Notes: generated by a model from the sequence alone, not told the origin. A stretch of DNA of 64,000 bases from Epinephelus fuscoguttatus (GCF_011397635.1 NC_064762.1:22903479-22967478); one strand, 5' to 3'; positions 26,011 to 38,616 are shown, numbered from the stretch's first letter. Made by a program: numbers and translations.

Positions 26011-26375
26011 AAGGAATGGTGGTGCACTGGTTAGTATTGTTGCCTCACAGAAAGAGGGTTTCTGTTTCGAACCCAGGGTGGGGGAGCCCTCCTGTGCAGA
26101 GTTTGCATGCTTTCCCCATGTCAGCGTTGGTTTTCTCCAGGTACTCCGGCTTCCTCCCACAGTCCAAACACATGCAGGTTAACTGGTGACTCTAAATTGG
26201 CCATGGGTGTGAATGTGAGCGTGAATGGTTGTCTGTCTCTATGTGTCAGCCCTGTGATAGTCTGGTGACCTGTCCAGGGTGTACCCTGCCTCTCGCCCAA
26301 TGTCAGCTGGGATAGGCTCCAGACCCCCCGCGACCCCCAACAGGATAAGCGGCTATGGAAAATGAATGAATGAAT
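26011..26375 (+). mobile_element. Full-length SINE with tRNA-like head and ATGA tail
   Basis: Head GGTGGTGCACTGGTTAGTAT resembles a Pol III A box, and GTTTCGAACCC (26064-26074) a B box about 40 bp later. The body continues GAGTTTGCATG, CTTCCTCCCACAGTCC, CCCTGTGATAGTCTGGTGAC, and ends GGATAAGCGG then (ATGA)n. It is the best copy among three in the window. Confidence 0.75.
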
Positions 26376-27893
26376 AATAGATCCCTATTAGCGATAGCAT
26401 TTTCACATCATCGTGTCACAGATTTATTTATTTTATAGATGTATATTTAATAGTTTTGGAAGGCACAGACAAATTAGGTCATCCTCTGGCGTCAGATCAG
26501 AAAAAAAATCTCAATATGTTGTTCTGTAGGGCAGTTACAGAAGTCATATTTTGTTTAATTTGGAGGACTTGTTGTATGAAACGGACCCTCAAGTCCTGTT
26601 TTGTCTCTTCTAAGTTCAGATTAGATATTGTATTTTATCTCCAAGTCTTAAGCTCCATGAACTTTGTGTTAAAATCCTTTTGAAAACTCTAACTATGAGT
26701 ATCACTTTAAATGATCTGTGTTTCTGTTCATATGATACAAAGGGAGAAAAGGGCAACTGGAATACAGTATGTCCTTCTGCAGCATTTGCACAGTGGCTAC
26801 ACAGTGCTGGGATATCCCATGTATAAGTGGGGCTGATAGTGCTGAGGGTGTGTTTGTGGTGGATAGAGGTGACACTGAGCCAAAGAAGGAAGCGTGACAC
26901 CTTCCATTAGTACACTGCTGGCATTGTAACTAATATTTTACTAATTATCTAAAGCAAGTAAACAGATGGAGGGATAAATATCCCCAGCTCTGAACCCTTT
27001 TTTTTCTCAACCTGCCAACCATTGCACAGCCCACTTTAGCCACCGGCTGGTACTAATAGTACAGTACAAGCTCGGCGTACATGCACACATGCACACACAG
27101 GAAATGTCTCTGGAGACCTGCTGATTTTTACTCCTTGCATAAGCTCTTCAGTCAGCTGCAGGAAAAATAAAATATTAATCGTGACTGAGTGTTGAGCATT
27201 CTGTGGCAGCACTGCGGGTTTATTTGTATGCCTGCTCAGGTGTGAAGAGTAAACAGGGCAGAGAGGAGCAACAGAGAGTCTAATCTGTGTATTCTGGAGG
27301 CAGCAGCCATCTCCTGTACTGCTCTCTTCATCTTCCAGGACATGAAAACTCACCCGTACAGCTGTTGACAACATAAGGCAACTCAGTCAACCTGAGACAG
27401 CCAGCACCTGTACCAAACATTATGATTCATACAGTGCTTTATACAGCAACTACATGAAGTACAGGTTTATGCAACCCAGAAAACAGCAAATTGATCATTT
27501 ATGTGTGTTTCATTCCTGTTGACTCTGATTCATTTATTTGTCTCTGGGAGAAAAAAAAAAACCCTCAGTTTCATAACAGATAACAAGTGCCAGAGGGGTG
27601 TGCAGTAGGTGGCTTCTGACTGCTTTTACTGGAGAAAAAAACATGCCCTGAAATGTTCAGTGTACTGATTCAGCTACAAGGGGCGGACAGAATGTAATGG
27701 ACACTTGTACTATATATATATTATGCAACGGAATATGGTAGCCATGCAGTAGATGCTACTTTTGTCAAGCATAACCTGCTTGGTTTTGTTGAGATAGTGT
27801 CAGAAATTGGTCATACGCATCTGTGGCTGCTTTATCTGCGGAGGAAGACCATGGGATGATGTTTAAAGCTCCAAAGATAGTAACCTTGATTCA

Positions 27894-28705
27894 AAGGGAC
27901 AGTTCTGATTTTTTGAAGTGGTGCTGTATGAGGTACTTATTCATAGGCAGTGTATTACATAGGTTACAGTAGATGGCGGTTGGCACGCCCCCAATTTGGA
28001 GAAGCAGGCAGGAGTACTGCCACAGAAGCTAAGCAATATACTGCTGTGGACAGGGACAGCAACAAAATGTATTTTACCCACCTAAAAAAATCTATAATGC
28101 TTTAAATGAAAACAATATTCAAGATATTTTCAGTGCTTTACCTTTTTGTCAGACAGCCCTTTCCAACGGGGAACTGAACTGAAAGCGAAACTTATCTGTG
28201 CTCTTTTCAAAGCCAGACTCCATTGACAAAAACAGTAACTTTATCTTGCAGAACATAGGAGCTGCTGGTCTACTGCTGCCTCGATCAGTTTGTTTGTTTT
28301 TGTTATTGTGTCTTTGGTGTCTGAAACAGTTCGTTCCGATTCTCCAGAGTCACGCAATAACATAAACTAACTAACTGATCGAGGCAGTGGTAGACCAGCA
28401 GCTCCTGTGTTCTGCAATGTAAAATTACTGTTTTTTTCAATGGAGTCTGTCTTTGAGGAGAGCAGTATAACAACTTCAGTGCCCTGTCAAAGACAGCTGA
28501 TTTTTTTAAATGGGACTTTAAATACTGCTAAAATACGTTTTGCTAATGCCCCATCCACAGCAGTACATGGTTTAGCTTCTGTGTCAGTAGTCCTTTCTGC
28601 TTCTCCAAACTGGGGGCGTACCAACTGCCATCTACTGTAGGTAAAACAGGGAGTATAGACTGGTACTTCGTTCAACCCCACTTCAAAAAATCAAACTATC
28701 CTTTC
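27894..28705. mobile_element. Palindromic fold-back element, family F, copy 1
   Basis: Left arm phrases (GTAGATGGCGGTTGGCACGC, GAGAAGCAG, AGCTGCTGGTCTACTGCTGC) are inverted in the right arm (GGGGGCGTACCAACTGCCAT, GCTTCTCC, GGTAGACCAGCAGCTCC); centre near 28330. Arms of about 400 bp. No coding capacity. A second copy is at 44948-45840. Confidence 0.75.
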
Positions 28706-28744
28706 ACATTTTATCGTCAAACTATTGTTTCAAGGACAAGAATA

Positions 28745-29576
28745 GGCCCGTTTCCACTGAAGAAGTTCCTGGTACTATTTGGGGGGCAGGAATTACTACA
28801 GGAACGTCCTCTCGCTCGGCCCTCTCAACTGCCGTGTCTCCACTGAGAGAGCGGAGTAGGAGGAAGGTTCCTGTAAAGTTACGGGCTCTGGATGTGACGT
28901 AATCGTTGCGCGACCATTTTGACCGGGGTGACGTAGGGACGACGTAGGGACGCCGTTAGCCGATAGCAGCGTCTGTAATAACTCACTAAATGGCCCGTGA
29001 AAAAAATATTTTTTCCAGCGGATGTCGTAGTTACAACATGACTGAGCTAACTGGAGTAGTTTCATGTCGTATCCAACAACAGGAGGCTTTTAACAGATGA
29101 CGTCCTGATGTTAGCTTTGCTGCCGCTGTTAGCTGTCCCTGTCAGCTGATGCTTTCTAGACATCATGATTTCCCAAAACGCAACACAAAACTGCTTTGCT
29201 AGCTCAATCATGTTGTAACTAAGATATCTGCTGGAAAAATATTTTTTTCACGGGCCATTTAGTGAGTTTTTTTTTACATGGCGGCGGAAGCTATATGAAC
29301 GAGCTAACTCTCGTCTGCTGAGTTTTAAAAATGCCGGCTATTTTGTTGCTTTCTGTTGTCGTCACATCCCTCCTTGAGTATATCCAATCAGCACCAAGTA
29401 ATCCCCAAGCCCCAGCCAGGAGTCTTTCAGGCCATTCTGAGTACCTACCCCGAGGCAGAGACTTGTTTAGCCCCCGTAAAACTCTGTCCTTCGGGGGTGG
29501 TTCCTGTGGTGGAGACACGCATCAACGGCCCCAACCCCATAAAATTACCCCGAAGTTCCTGCGGTGGAAACGGGCC
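28745..29576. mobile_element. Palindromic TIR element with TA target duplication
   Basis: Left end GGCCCGTTTCCACTGAAGAA and inverted right end GGCCCGTTTCCACCGCAGGA, both flanked by TA. Inside, TTTAGTGAG...CGGGCCA motifs at 28981-29020 are inverted at 29228-29270, so much of the 832 bp can fold on itself. No transposase. Confidence 0.7.
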
Positions 29577-31110
29577 TAATGTACTCAATTTAACATTGTG
29601 GTCAACCCGATCTCACTCCGAAGTCATCAACATCCGGCGCTTGGGCAGAAACTTGCAGACACTGACGAGAAAAGCCGTCCTTTAATGTCGGCATGAAACG
29701 TGGCAGGGCAAGAAAGAAAATAATGCCGTACAAGTGGGGTGGATGTGTCCAACAAAAACTGACTTTTACCCAGGAGAGCAATGATCACATCGCGTAAGAC
29801 TCTAAAGCCAAACTCGAAGTGGAAAGTCCATGACCATATATCAATACGTGAAGAGGTTGGGGTGAGAATGTGTTGTAGTAGTTTGTGGTGTTGCATTGGA
29901 TTGCTTTAAATATACTGCTGGGTGTTCACGTTATTTTGTCCACCCTTGTCCATTACAAATGTGGACCTAATAACAGTAAATATACTTTTTTGTGCTGTAG
30001 AAGAAATGTCTCCTCTGATGAAATATCTCAGCATTACTTTTTTACTTTTATGTGAGGCTGTTATTTCTTTTTCATCACTGGTGGCAAACTCTATTACCAG
30101 TTCTGCCAAACCTGCTTTACACTTTTTTTTACTTCCCTCCTACAAACCACAGTGCACCTATCAAAACACCACCCTCATCCCCTGAGCCCAAGACATGTAT
30201 TTGACTTTTTACTACGGTTTTATTCATTTGAGCATGAGCATCACGACTGTGTGAAATTGGATGAAGGTTTTACTGCTGCCTAACGACGGACAGTGGCCAG
30301 AGGAAAGAGATTGGCTGTATCTGAGAGAGACTTAGCCATTTGTAATGAGCTGCACATAAATAACTTCATTATTCTTTTGTCTGCAGAGCAGAAAAGAAAG
30401 GGTAGGCAGGCAAAGAGCAACCTTTTCCCCTTGCAAAGAACAGTGGAGAGTCCCATTCAGACTGACCACAGAGGTTATGGCAGCAGAAACATGCAGCCCA
30501 TTCATTCTGGGAAGATAGCATCAGGGTAGGAGACATAGGCTACAAAGTCTATATTAATGCAGCCAGCAGTACGCTGAAACAGAGGGCAAGTGAGGGTGAG
30601 TTCTTTCACTTCATTCACTCGGAGCTGGGGGTAGAGGGGTGTGCAATAAAGTCAATGAGCCAGTAGATTTCCCTGCTGTGTGATTTCATCACCCTGCACA
30701 CCTCCATACTGGACACAAAAGTTATAGGCACTGTGTCGTAGGAGGATGAGTAGGAGTTGTTAATGTCATAGTATTATTCATAAGCAGGCACGAGGACTGG
30801 AGCGTGCTTTTTGATGGAAAAGTTATCAGAAATGTTTTTAAAGTAGCACTCCACCAGTTTCATATGAGGATGAGTGAGTGAGTGCTTGAAGAGTACAGCT
30901 CAGGCTGTGAGAACAGCGGCATCGTGTCCTCTGTGGCTCTGAGACATCACATTTTAAACAGTAGAGTTACAAACTTGGGGGTAGAATCTGAAAGATTTGG
31001 GTATTTACCAAGCAGGGAGGTCGAACCAGAGATGCAATTGAATTCTAGGGATCCAGTGTTTTTGAAATTTGACACATAATGTAGTTTTATAAGCTAGGCC
31101 TGGGAGCAAA
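29577..31110. other. Intergenic sequence, nothing recognised
   Basis: An 87-codon frame at 29922-30185 is hydrophobic but has no known domain or support; not called. Confidence 0.4.
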
Positions 31111-31144
31111 GACCACGCCTCCAACACATCCCATTTCCGCCCAA

Positions 31145-32191
31145 TTGTATTTAAGCACACCTGATGCGTTCTCTTTCTCTTCGACACATCTCTCATATCC
31201 CACCCACCCAATCCCGTCTTGCCTCTTACATCTTTTTCTCTGCTCCTTTCTGCATACAGGAACCAGTGAGGGCTCCATCCGAAGCCGAGCTCACGAAGAG
31301 ACAACTCCCCAAATCAGTCTCACTCCCAGGATCCCTCCTCCCGGGTTCCTGCCTTCAACCCAACACATTCCTCATTGCGCTTGCCTGCTACCCGGGAACC
31401 CAGCCTTCATCCATCAACCCTCAGCCTTCCATCCCTTCATCCCTCATCCATTTGACTCTCGACCCTCAACCCTTTATCCCTCAACCATTCGACCCTCAAC
31501 CATCAACCCTTCATCCGTCAACCCTTTGACCCTCAACCCTTCATCCCTCATTCGTTCGACCCTCGACCCTCAACCCTTTATCCCTCAACCATTCGACCCT
31601 CAACCATCAATCCTTCATCCGTCAACCCTTCGACCCTCAACCCTTCATCCCTCATTCATTCGACCCTCGACCCTCATCCCTTCATCCCTCATTCATTCAA
31701 CCCTCGACCATCAACCCTTTATCCCTCAACCATTCGACCCTCAACCATCAACCCTTCATCCGTCAACCCTTCGACCCTCAACCCTTCATCCCTCATTCAT
31801 TCGACCCTCGACCCTCATCCCTTCATCCCTCATTCATTCAACCCTCAACCATCAACCCTTCATCCCTCAACCAGTCGACCTTCAACCATCAACCCTTCAT
31901 CTGTCAACCCTTCGACCCTCAACCCTTCATCCTTCAACCAGTCGACCCTCGACCATCAACCCTTCATCCGTCAACCCTTCGACCCTCATCCATTCGACCC
32001 TTCATCCCTCATCCATTCGACTCTCGACCCTCATCCCTTCATCCCTTCATCCCTCAACCCTTCGACCCTTATCCATTCAACCCTCGACTCTCATCCCTTC
32101 ATCCCTCCCATCCTCATCCTTTCATTTTCTAATCCCTCAGTCCTCACCCCTTCACGCTTTCCTCCGAACCATAATCCATCATACGCAATAA
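31145..32191 (+). other. Open frame across the minisatellite within a possible Pol II transcription unit
   Basis: The frame is open for 348 codons and encodes a proline/serine/threonine-rich repeat (PSTLHPSTLRPST type), but it begins at TTG and has no ATG in its early part, so translation is doubtful. Around it are a CCAAT-like box (31140-31145), a TATA-like TATTTAAG (31148-31155), a pyrimidine tract ending ATACAG (31258-31260 region) like a splice acceptor, AATAAA (32187-32192) and a GT-rich stretch (32212-32232). I do not recognise the product; it may be the terminal part of an unrecognised retroelement or a non-coding transcript. Confidence 0.35.
31433..32110 (+). repeat. Minisatellite of TCAACCCTTCATCC-like units with 141-bp higher-order period
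   Basis: About 680 bp of short related units (CCCTCAACCCTTCATCC and CATTCGACCCTC types). Longer blocks recur at a spacing of 141 bp (for example GTCAACCCTTCGACCCTCAA at 31621 and 31762), a multiple of three. Confidence 0.9.
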
Positions 32192-32199
32192 ACCATTAG

Positions 32200-33830
32200 A
32201 AATCTTTATCTTATTGGTGTGGTCTTTGTTAGTGAACTAGAAATAAAGAGTATCTCAGCCTCTGTTGTATCTGTCTCTTGTAAATCCCTGAAGGTAATAA
32301 TAAAGATGTGTTGCTAAATAGATGGGGTTTCCCTTTACGACAAGCCCACATCATGTGTTAAATAACAAGTCTTAAGTCAAGTCACAAGTCTTTTAGTTAA
32401 CTGAATAATAGCATTAAAATGGCTCCACTTAATTGATTTCTCTTGAGATTTTAATCTCATCTCATGGCCTTAATCAGTGAACAAAGCCCACTCAAGCTTC
32501 ATCAAGTGACCTTTGGGTAGAGCAAAGGTCACCAACCAGCCCTGTTGTTCTTGCATAGCGCATATTCATGACATATCGGAACCTATAATGCTTTTCTTTA
32601 TTTTCTGCCATACATGTATATAATGTTAAAGTGTGGGATTTTCATATTAAACATGGCCTAAATTTCAAATAATGAGGTAAACGTACATAAAAATAATCCC
32701 TGAGGCTTTTAACCGTTGAGAAAAGTCTGTTTCCAATGTTTTTTTCTACGTTCGAGACAAGCTGTCATCAGCTCAGTGACGGATTCCTTTATTTAGTCAG
32801 CTGCTCCAGGGACACTACTGTGAGCGTTCTTGGTTGCAGACATTAATTTTTTTCTGATTTTGGATCAAATCTTGCTGAAACATGTCCTAGTTGAGAAGCT
32901 ATATACTTTTCACAGTAGAGCTACAGTCATTCCCCAGGTGCAATGATGGTGCAGAGACACAAAGATACAAAAGATCGAGAAACACTGGCCAATCAGAGCG
33001 GGCTGAGCTTTAAAGAGACAAGTGCTAAAACAGAGCGTCTCAGATAGAGGGTGAATACAGATGTTCCAGCTCAGACTGTATCAGGAAAATAACATTTTTT
33101 GAATGTTAAAGAATGTACAAAATACAAAAATGGCCCTGAAAATGAGCATAGTAGATCCCTTTTTAATCAAATTACTGCAAACTGGTGCTAAACTGTAGGG
33201 GGTCAGTAGGGCCCACAGCTCATTTTTGGCCTGAGGCCCTGTTTAGAGTCGATACAGCCCTGGGTGAAGCCTTGGCCACTTCATAAGAGGTGGTCATACA
33301 TTACTATACAGAACAGAACACACAGAACTTTCTTGTTTCTGCTCTCAGGTCTCCAGTCATGTTAAGTCTGTAGAGTGCCTACTAAAAACTAGAACACTTT
33401 GAAGAACTTTGAAAAGACTCAAGTCTTGACACCCTCTCACATCTACAGATGATGTCAGTCACACACTGTATGATTTTGCAAAGACTAGGGATCTTGCAGG
33501 GTCAGTATTTGCAAGACTACAACTAGATTCCATTTCAGATTATTTCCCATCCTGCTCCTGGTGGAAAATATTACGCCAAACTCCCTTTAAGAAATATGAC
33601 ATATTAACATTTCCTTCCATGACTGCAAAAACACATAACTGTAGAAACATACGATCAAAAGGTGCCATACTATTGCAAATTCGGCATCAATACAATCTAT
33701 AAAGACAAACAGTATTTGTGTACAGACTTAATATTTTGGATTTTGACACGTCAACTTGCTCCCAGCCTTTGTTGGTTACCATGGAAATGACAGACAAACT
33801 GATTCAAAATGAAGTTTCTCACTAAAGCAG
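32200..33830. other. Intergenic sequence with one diffuse repeat
   Basis: GGCCCTGAAAATGAGCATAG (33131-33150) before CCCTTTTT resembles the tail of a common fish repeat whose inverse is at 24640-24735. Limits unclear. Confidence 0.35.
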
Positions 33831-33850
33831 GTGCTGGTTGGTAAACCAGA

Positions 33851-34153
33851 TCACCACAGCTCTACCAGTTTCTCCTTCTTCACCAAAGTACAAGAAAACC
33901 CAACTTGTTCACTTTCGTTCCTCACGGTTCCGTCCAGTTCCCGCTGTATTTCCTCTTCTCTGATAATAGAGAGGATCATCTGCACCTTGTTGACTGACCA
34001 AGACACATTGTTGCGTGCCAACATTTCGAGATAAGAAAAGACTGCAGTATTTACAACATTCATCGCAATCGATGTGCTTTTTAAAAATGGAAGGTTTCCG
34101 CTTTGTGCATTGAGTCCTTGGTCGAGCAAAAGTGACGATTCTCTGTCGACCAA
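33851..34153 (-). pseudogene. Degenerate Myb/SANT-like domain fragment of a transposon
   Basis: A 100-codon minus-strand frame holds VSWSVNKVQMILSIIREEEI followed by QRELDGTVRNE, which resembles the Myb/SANT-like (trihelix) DNA-binding domain carried by PIF/Harbinger-type transposons and by domesticated MSANTD genes. The frame lacks the remainder of the domain (no C-terminal helix with the usual lysine-rich stretch), and the flanks (34214-34350) look like a MITE end with GGTGGAAACGGGG. Best read as a decayed copy. Confidence 0.5.
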
Positions 34154-34371
34154 TCAACAGACTGCAGACTCCACCTTTTAGTATCAGATCTGTGTGCTAA
34201 GTACCCGCACAGAAGGGTGACCAAAAATGGGGACCGTAGGAACGGTTCTATTGGTACCATCCACAACTTTTCACAGTGGAATCGGAAAAAAAACGTACCG
34301 AACTGAAGTGTGCCGGACCGTACTGCTCGGTGGAAACGGGGCTTTTCTTGCCCCTTCCCTCCATGTTTACC

Positions 34372-34455
34372 CAGTTTTCTGCTTCCTGTTTGGTGCTGGA
34401 GAGAGCGCACCTAGTGGTTGTTGGCAAAGTTCACCTCATTGAACTTCTGCATGAT
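34372..34455 (+). repeat. Short dispersed repeat, also at 52030-52135 (inverted)
   Basis: CTTCCTGTTTGGTGCTGGAG and TAGTGGTTGTTGGCAAAGTT recur inverted in CPSF2 intron 9-10 as CACCAAACAGGAAGCAGG and TTGTCAACAAC. Family not identified. Confidence 0.55.
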
Positions 34456-34659
34456 TGAGATCACGGGAGAGTGCATTAACTCAGGGAAATCTCTAGTGAC
34501 TTCATTCACTGAAAATTTGCCTGCAACAATTAAATCACTTGAACATTCATTTGGTGTAAGGCCAACATCAGTAAACAGTTTCCGTGATTTTGTATGTTCT
34601 TCGTTCAGCACAAGATGTCTAGAATTTGCCTCAAAAGAGATTTAGATTGACAGAAAGCA

Positions 34660-36234
34660 TTTAAAGAACACTCCCCTGTTATCTGTATTAGATGCAGCTC
34701 ACTTATGTTGCACTCCAAGTTAAAGCAAGCAGAATAATTTGGACATTGAGTTTGACCGAGGTCTGCAGGCCACCACTCACAGTGCTGGCATGTAAACTAA
34801 ACTGCACAAAGATAAACAGTTGTAGTGCTGAGTCACTTCTCTGGATTCACACTCCTCAGTCTGGCCTCCGCTCGTTTTCACATCGCCATCATTCACTGCA
34901 GATGATTCAGCCTTATTACACGGCCCCGTGTCATGCCACACAGTCATCCTGAGTTTAGCAGAGACGTCTGCGGGGGTAAACACACAGCGAGCAGATCCAC
35001 ACCATGTTTTCTGAGCTTGAAATAATCAGCGGCAGGGTCTCCTCACAGCTCTCAAGGTGGTGTCAGCCATGTCACATCAGATAAGGCCGGCTCCCTCCGA
35101 CGTGCTGAGCGGAAAGAGCAGGCCAGCCAGGTTGCATTCTGCTGACTGGCTGGAACCACATGTCAGCCTGAATGCAGTTTGCTAAGAGGCTGCTACTGCC
35201 CTCATCCAAGAACGTGTTTCCCGATCCTATTGCCTGCATCGCCTCAAGTTACGGACAACCAACTGGTCAGGTTTGTTTTGCTCCGGGAGGAGAAGAATGC
35301 GTTGTTTGTACACAAGCCAAGCAAAACAATCTCATGTGATCTGTCCTAAATATCCAGTCACATACACATGATCATGAAGTCATCCAAATGTCTCTGCCAG
35401 AGAGCCAGCCAGGATGAGTCCCAGCCGTGAATGCACCCAACAAAATGTATTGTTTCATCAAAAAGGAAACATGGCAGCTGCAGTATTGTAGACTGTGGAT
35501 AATCTGGCAGCAAGTGCCTTCGTGGATTTGTGCTCGTGAGCATTCCCGCTTTGTGGATGGGTGTGAAGAGCAGGTTGCATAAGAGGATCACTTCAGTAAT
35601 GGTGTAATTCAGGATTCCTGCTCAACACGGCCTTTCTATGTGTGTCTTAAAAAGAGGGTGGGCAAGAGTGGTTCCTTCACTGAAGGACCATTACCATGGG
35701 AAGATGCCGGTACATGGGGATTACCCACAGAGGCAAGAATTAGGGATGAGATGGAGGAAAAGGCAAATGAGGGGCTGAGAGGGGAATTAAGATGAGCAGA
35801 GTGGGAAAGAAAATGAAAAGACTGAAAACAGGAGGGGGAGCAGCTAGAGTGTCCAAAACAGATTTCTAGAGAAATAGTTGACAATGACATTCTATTTAGA
35901 TTAGCTGCCAGCACAATGGTGGCTTTGCAACCATTTACAATTTGTTGACAGTTCTGTCGTTCTCTTCACCAAGTGGGAGATATCTCAGCTGTCAGAAATT
36001 CCAATTATCTCAGACTCAAAATTTCAACTAAGCTGGCATGAAAGTCCAAATTCTGATACATGTTTTCCGAAATGTCAAACAAATTCTTTGAGGTTTCTGC
36101 AACATTGTTTTCCTGAATCACTATTTTTTTCCTATTAATTTGAGTTTTAAAGGAGCTGCATATCATATTAAGAGCAAATCTATGATCTATATGATTTTAC
36201 GTTCATTAATCTGATGCATTCATTCCTTCACCTC
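34660..36234. other. Intergenic sequence, nothing recognised
   Basis: No supported gene or repeat boundary. Confidence 0.4.
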
Positions 36235-37670
36235 TCCTTCATCCTCCTCCTGATCTAACGCTGAGGGTTGTGTGTGCAGAGCCAGAATCTGCTGTAGCTC
36301 CATGTACAGTGTTCCAGGAATGAGTCCTAAAAATCTGGAAATGAGTTAACATTTTACCACTCACGGTTTCCGTCTGAACGTCAGTGGGTTTTTTGAATGG
36401 GTTTTTGGTTAGATGCCTGAAATAAAGTCTGAAGAGGCATTCAGTTTTGTTCTGCAACAGAAAATGTGTCAGTAAACACCCCACACTTTGAAGCTTCTAT
36501 GTGTCTTAAAAAAGGCGGTTGCTAACAAGTGGCTAAATGAGACTACAGAGCGTCATCGTGCTCAACAACGCCAAACAAGGCTTTACAGTCCTGTTATGGT
36601 GGTGACGTTAGGTCATGTGAACGTAGCGTAGTTCGTTTATAGCCTAACGCTAGCTTTTTACTTCTGGCAATTCCATTTAAGCTTCAATAATAATAACAGT
36701 GGTGTTCATTTGTGAAGATAATCTTGCTGAACAAAATGTGTAAGTATCATAAACATTTGTTTGCCACAGAGATTATTTTTTTAAAAAAAATCCCATAGGC
36801 CTTTTGACAATTGAACGAGGGCAATGCTAACTTCCATGTCAGCCCACAGATAAACGTCAGCCCCAGGGCACTCTATAGTGCTACACTACAACCCGCCCAC
36901 CTTTAGCTGTCCAGCCAAATATTAAGACTTTTCTTTTAAATTCCTCTTGTAACCGTTCACCCATCAAATATCCTGTTTCATTGGGAAATATGTCACACTA
37001 CAGACGCAAAATACGCTCTAACTTCCTCTTCACTGGGACTTTAGCTTAGGAAGGAAGCACAGGGTGGACATTATACTTTCATGGCAATGCTTAGTGAAGA
37101 GTCTTAGTGGAGATTGTCTACACACAGATCTCAACATGGACGTGGCTGAGCTGACAGCTAGCAACTAACAGTGCTAATACCACGAAAACATCAGAGAAGT
37201 GCTGACAGAGCTAAAGGTATTAAAGCCGAGATGAAATGGAAAATGCCTTATCAACTCTTTTTAGATCACATCACTGTTCATATAATACTGCCTAAATGCA
37301 ATCACCAGAAGTAAAAAGCTAACGTTACTCTATAAACGAACTACACTACAGTCATATGACTCAACGTCGCCACCACAATGAGGCTGTAAAATCGTTTCAG
37401 TGTTATGACACTCGGTAGTCTAAAAACAAATAAGCCATTTGTTAGCAACGGTCTTTTTTGAGACACATAAAAGCTTCAAAATTAATGAGTGGGGTATTTA
37501 CTGTCGTGAGCATTTCTAAAGCTTGTGTTAACCACAGAACTTATTTCAGGCATCTAACCAAAAAAACATTCAAAAAACCCACTGACTTTGAGACGAGGAA
37601 ACCAGGAGTGGTACAATGCTAACTAATTTCCAGGTTTTGAGACCCACTCCTTCAGTATTTTATTGTGCAT
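36235..37670. mobile_element. Long palindromic element, arms of about 430 bp
   Basis: The left arm (36330-36670: CACTCACGGTTTCC, TTTTTGGTTAGATGCCTGAA, GAAGCTTCTATGTGTCTTAA, GTTTATAGCCTAACGCTAGC) is inverted in the right arm (37310-37660: GCTAACGTTACTCTATAAAC, GAGACACATAAAAGCTTC, TTCAGGCATCTAACC, GGAAACCAGGAGTGG). The loop of about 640 bp contains sequence related to 38300-38530. Confidence 0.7.
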
Positions 37671-38179
37671 CAATTTAACAATATATGCAAAAAAAAAAAA
37701 ACACCAAAAAATGATTTTTTTTTCATATTCTTATATCAAAATGTGCGGCCAGTCTGAGCTTGACTCAAGCCGACTAATGGTGTCACCTGAAGCTCAGCAG
37801 GTCAAGTTGCCGGCAGCTGGTTTTAGAATGTAAAGCACGTCACCTGTTTCTACAGCCAATCAGCTTGTAGTGAAGTCTGCTGGTCAAGTTAAAATGACCA
37901 CAGATGGAATATGAATATGAAGTGTGGTAGTACCAATCAGTTTCAGCAAATAATATCACAACTTCCACCCATCAATCAGTCTGCAACTTTTAGCCATAGA
38001 GAGCTAGCTAGCAACGGCATGCTACATCAGTGTGTCTTCGTTTCCCTAAAAACACTATGGCTACAGGCTGCAAGCTGCATTGTACTCACTCTGAGGAAAG
38101 TGGTATTTGTGACAACTCCACATTACATGCAAGGCATTTTACAGTAGGCTGGTTTAGCAACTAACTTTAGATGGAGCAT

Positions 38180-38545
38180 ACCATGTGCTTCCTCTCTTTC
38201 TCCCAGACAGATCCCGTCAGGTGATACTGTCAGCCCTTAACACACACACTTTTCAACAATCAAACCTTTGTTTTCAGTTTCAGGACAATGTGTCTGAGGT
38301 CGAATTTGTTCATTCATCTCTCCCTCATCCCTCTCCTGATCTAACCCTGAGGGAGGTGTGTGTGGGCCCAGCAGTCTATCATAGCTCTGTGTTGCGCTAA
38401 ACTCTAAGCCTGCCCACTATTAGCGGTCTGATCATGCAAAGGATTAGATATGAATTCCTCGTTACTGTGCACTGATCAAATATTCTGTATATAAGCTAAG
38501 GATGCTCTAACTTCCGCTTCACTGGTTATGCTTTCATTATGATGT
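38180..38545 (+). repeat. Fragment related to the outer and loop parts of the 36.2-37.7 kb palindrome
   Basis: CTCCTGATCTAACCCTGAGG matches 36247-36266 (CTCCTGATCTAACGCTGAGG), and GGATGCTCTAACTTCCGCTT matches 37013-37030 (CGCTCTAACTTCCTCTT). The two sections lie closer together here, without the palindrome arms. Confidence 0.55.
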
Positions 38546-38616
38546 CATCGCTGGATATCAGGAGTAACCTCTGTATGAACGCAGTCGCATTACAACACAC
38601 ACTAGCTGTGGCCTTC

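Noticed and set aside
26011-26080. Possible tRNA gene from A- and B-box matches
   Set aside because: The boxes belong to the head of a SINE that continues into a typical body and ATGA tail; no full cloverleaf was seen.
31164-31529. ATG-initiated 121-codon frame in the minisatellite unit
   Set aside because: Different frame from the long one, no domain, ends inside the repeat; neither frame can be preferred from the sequence alone.
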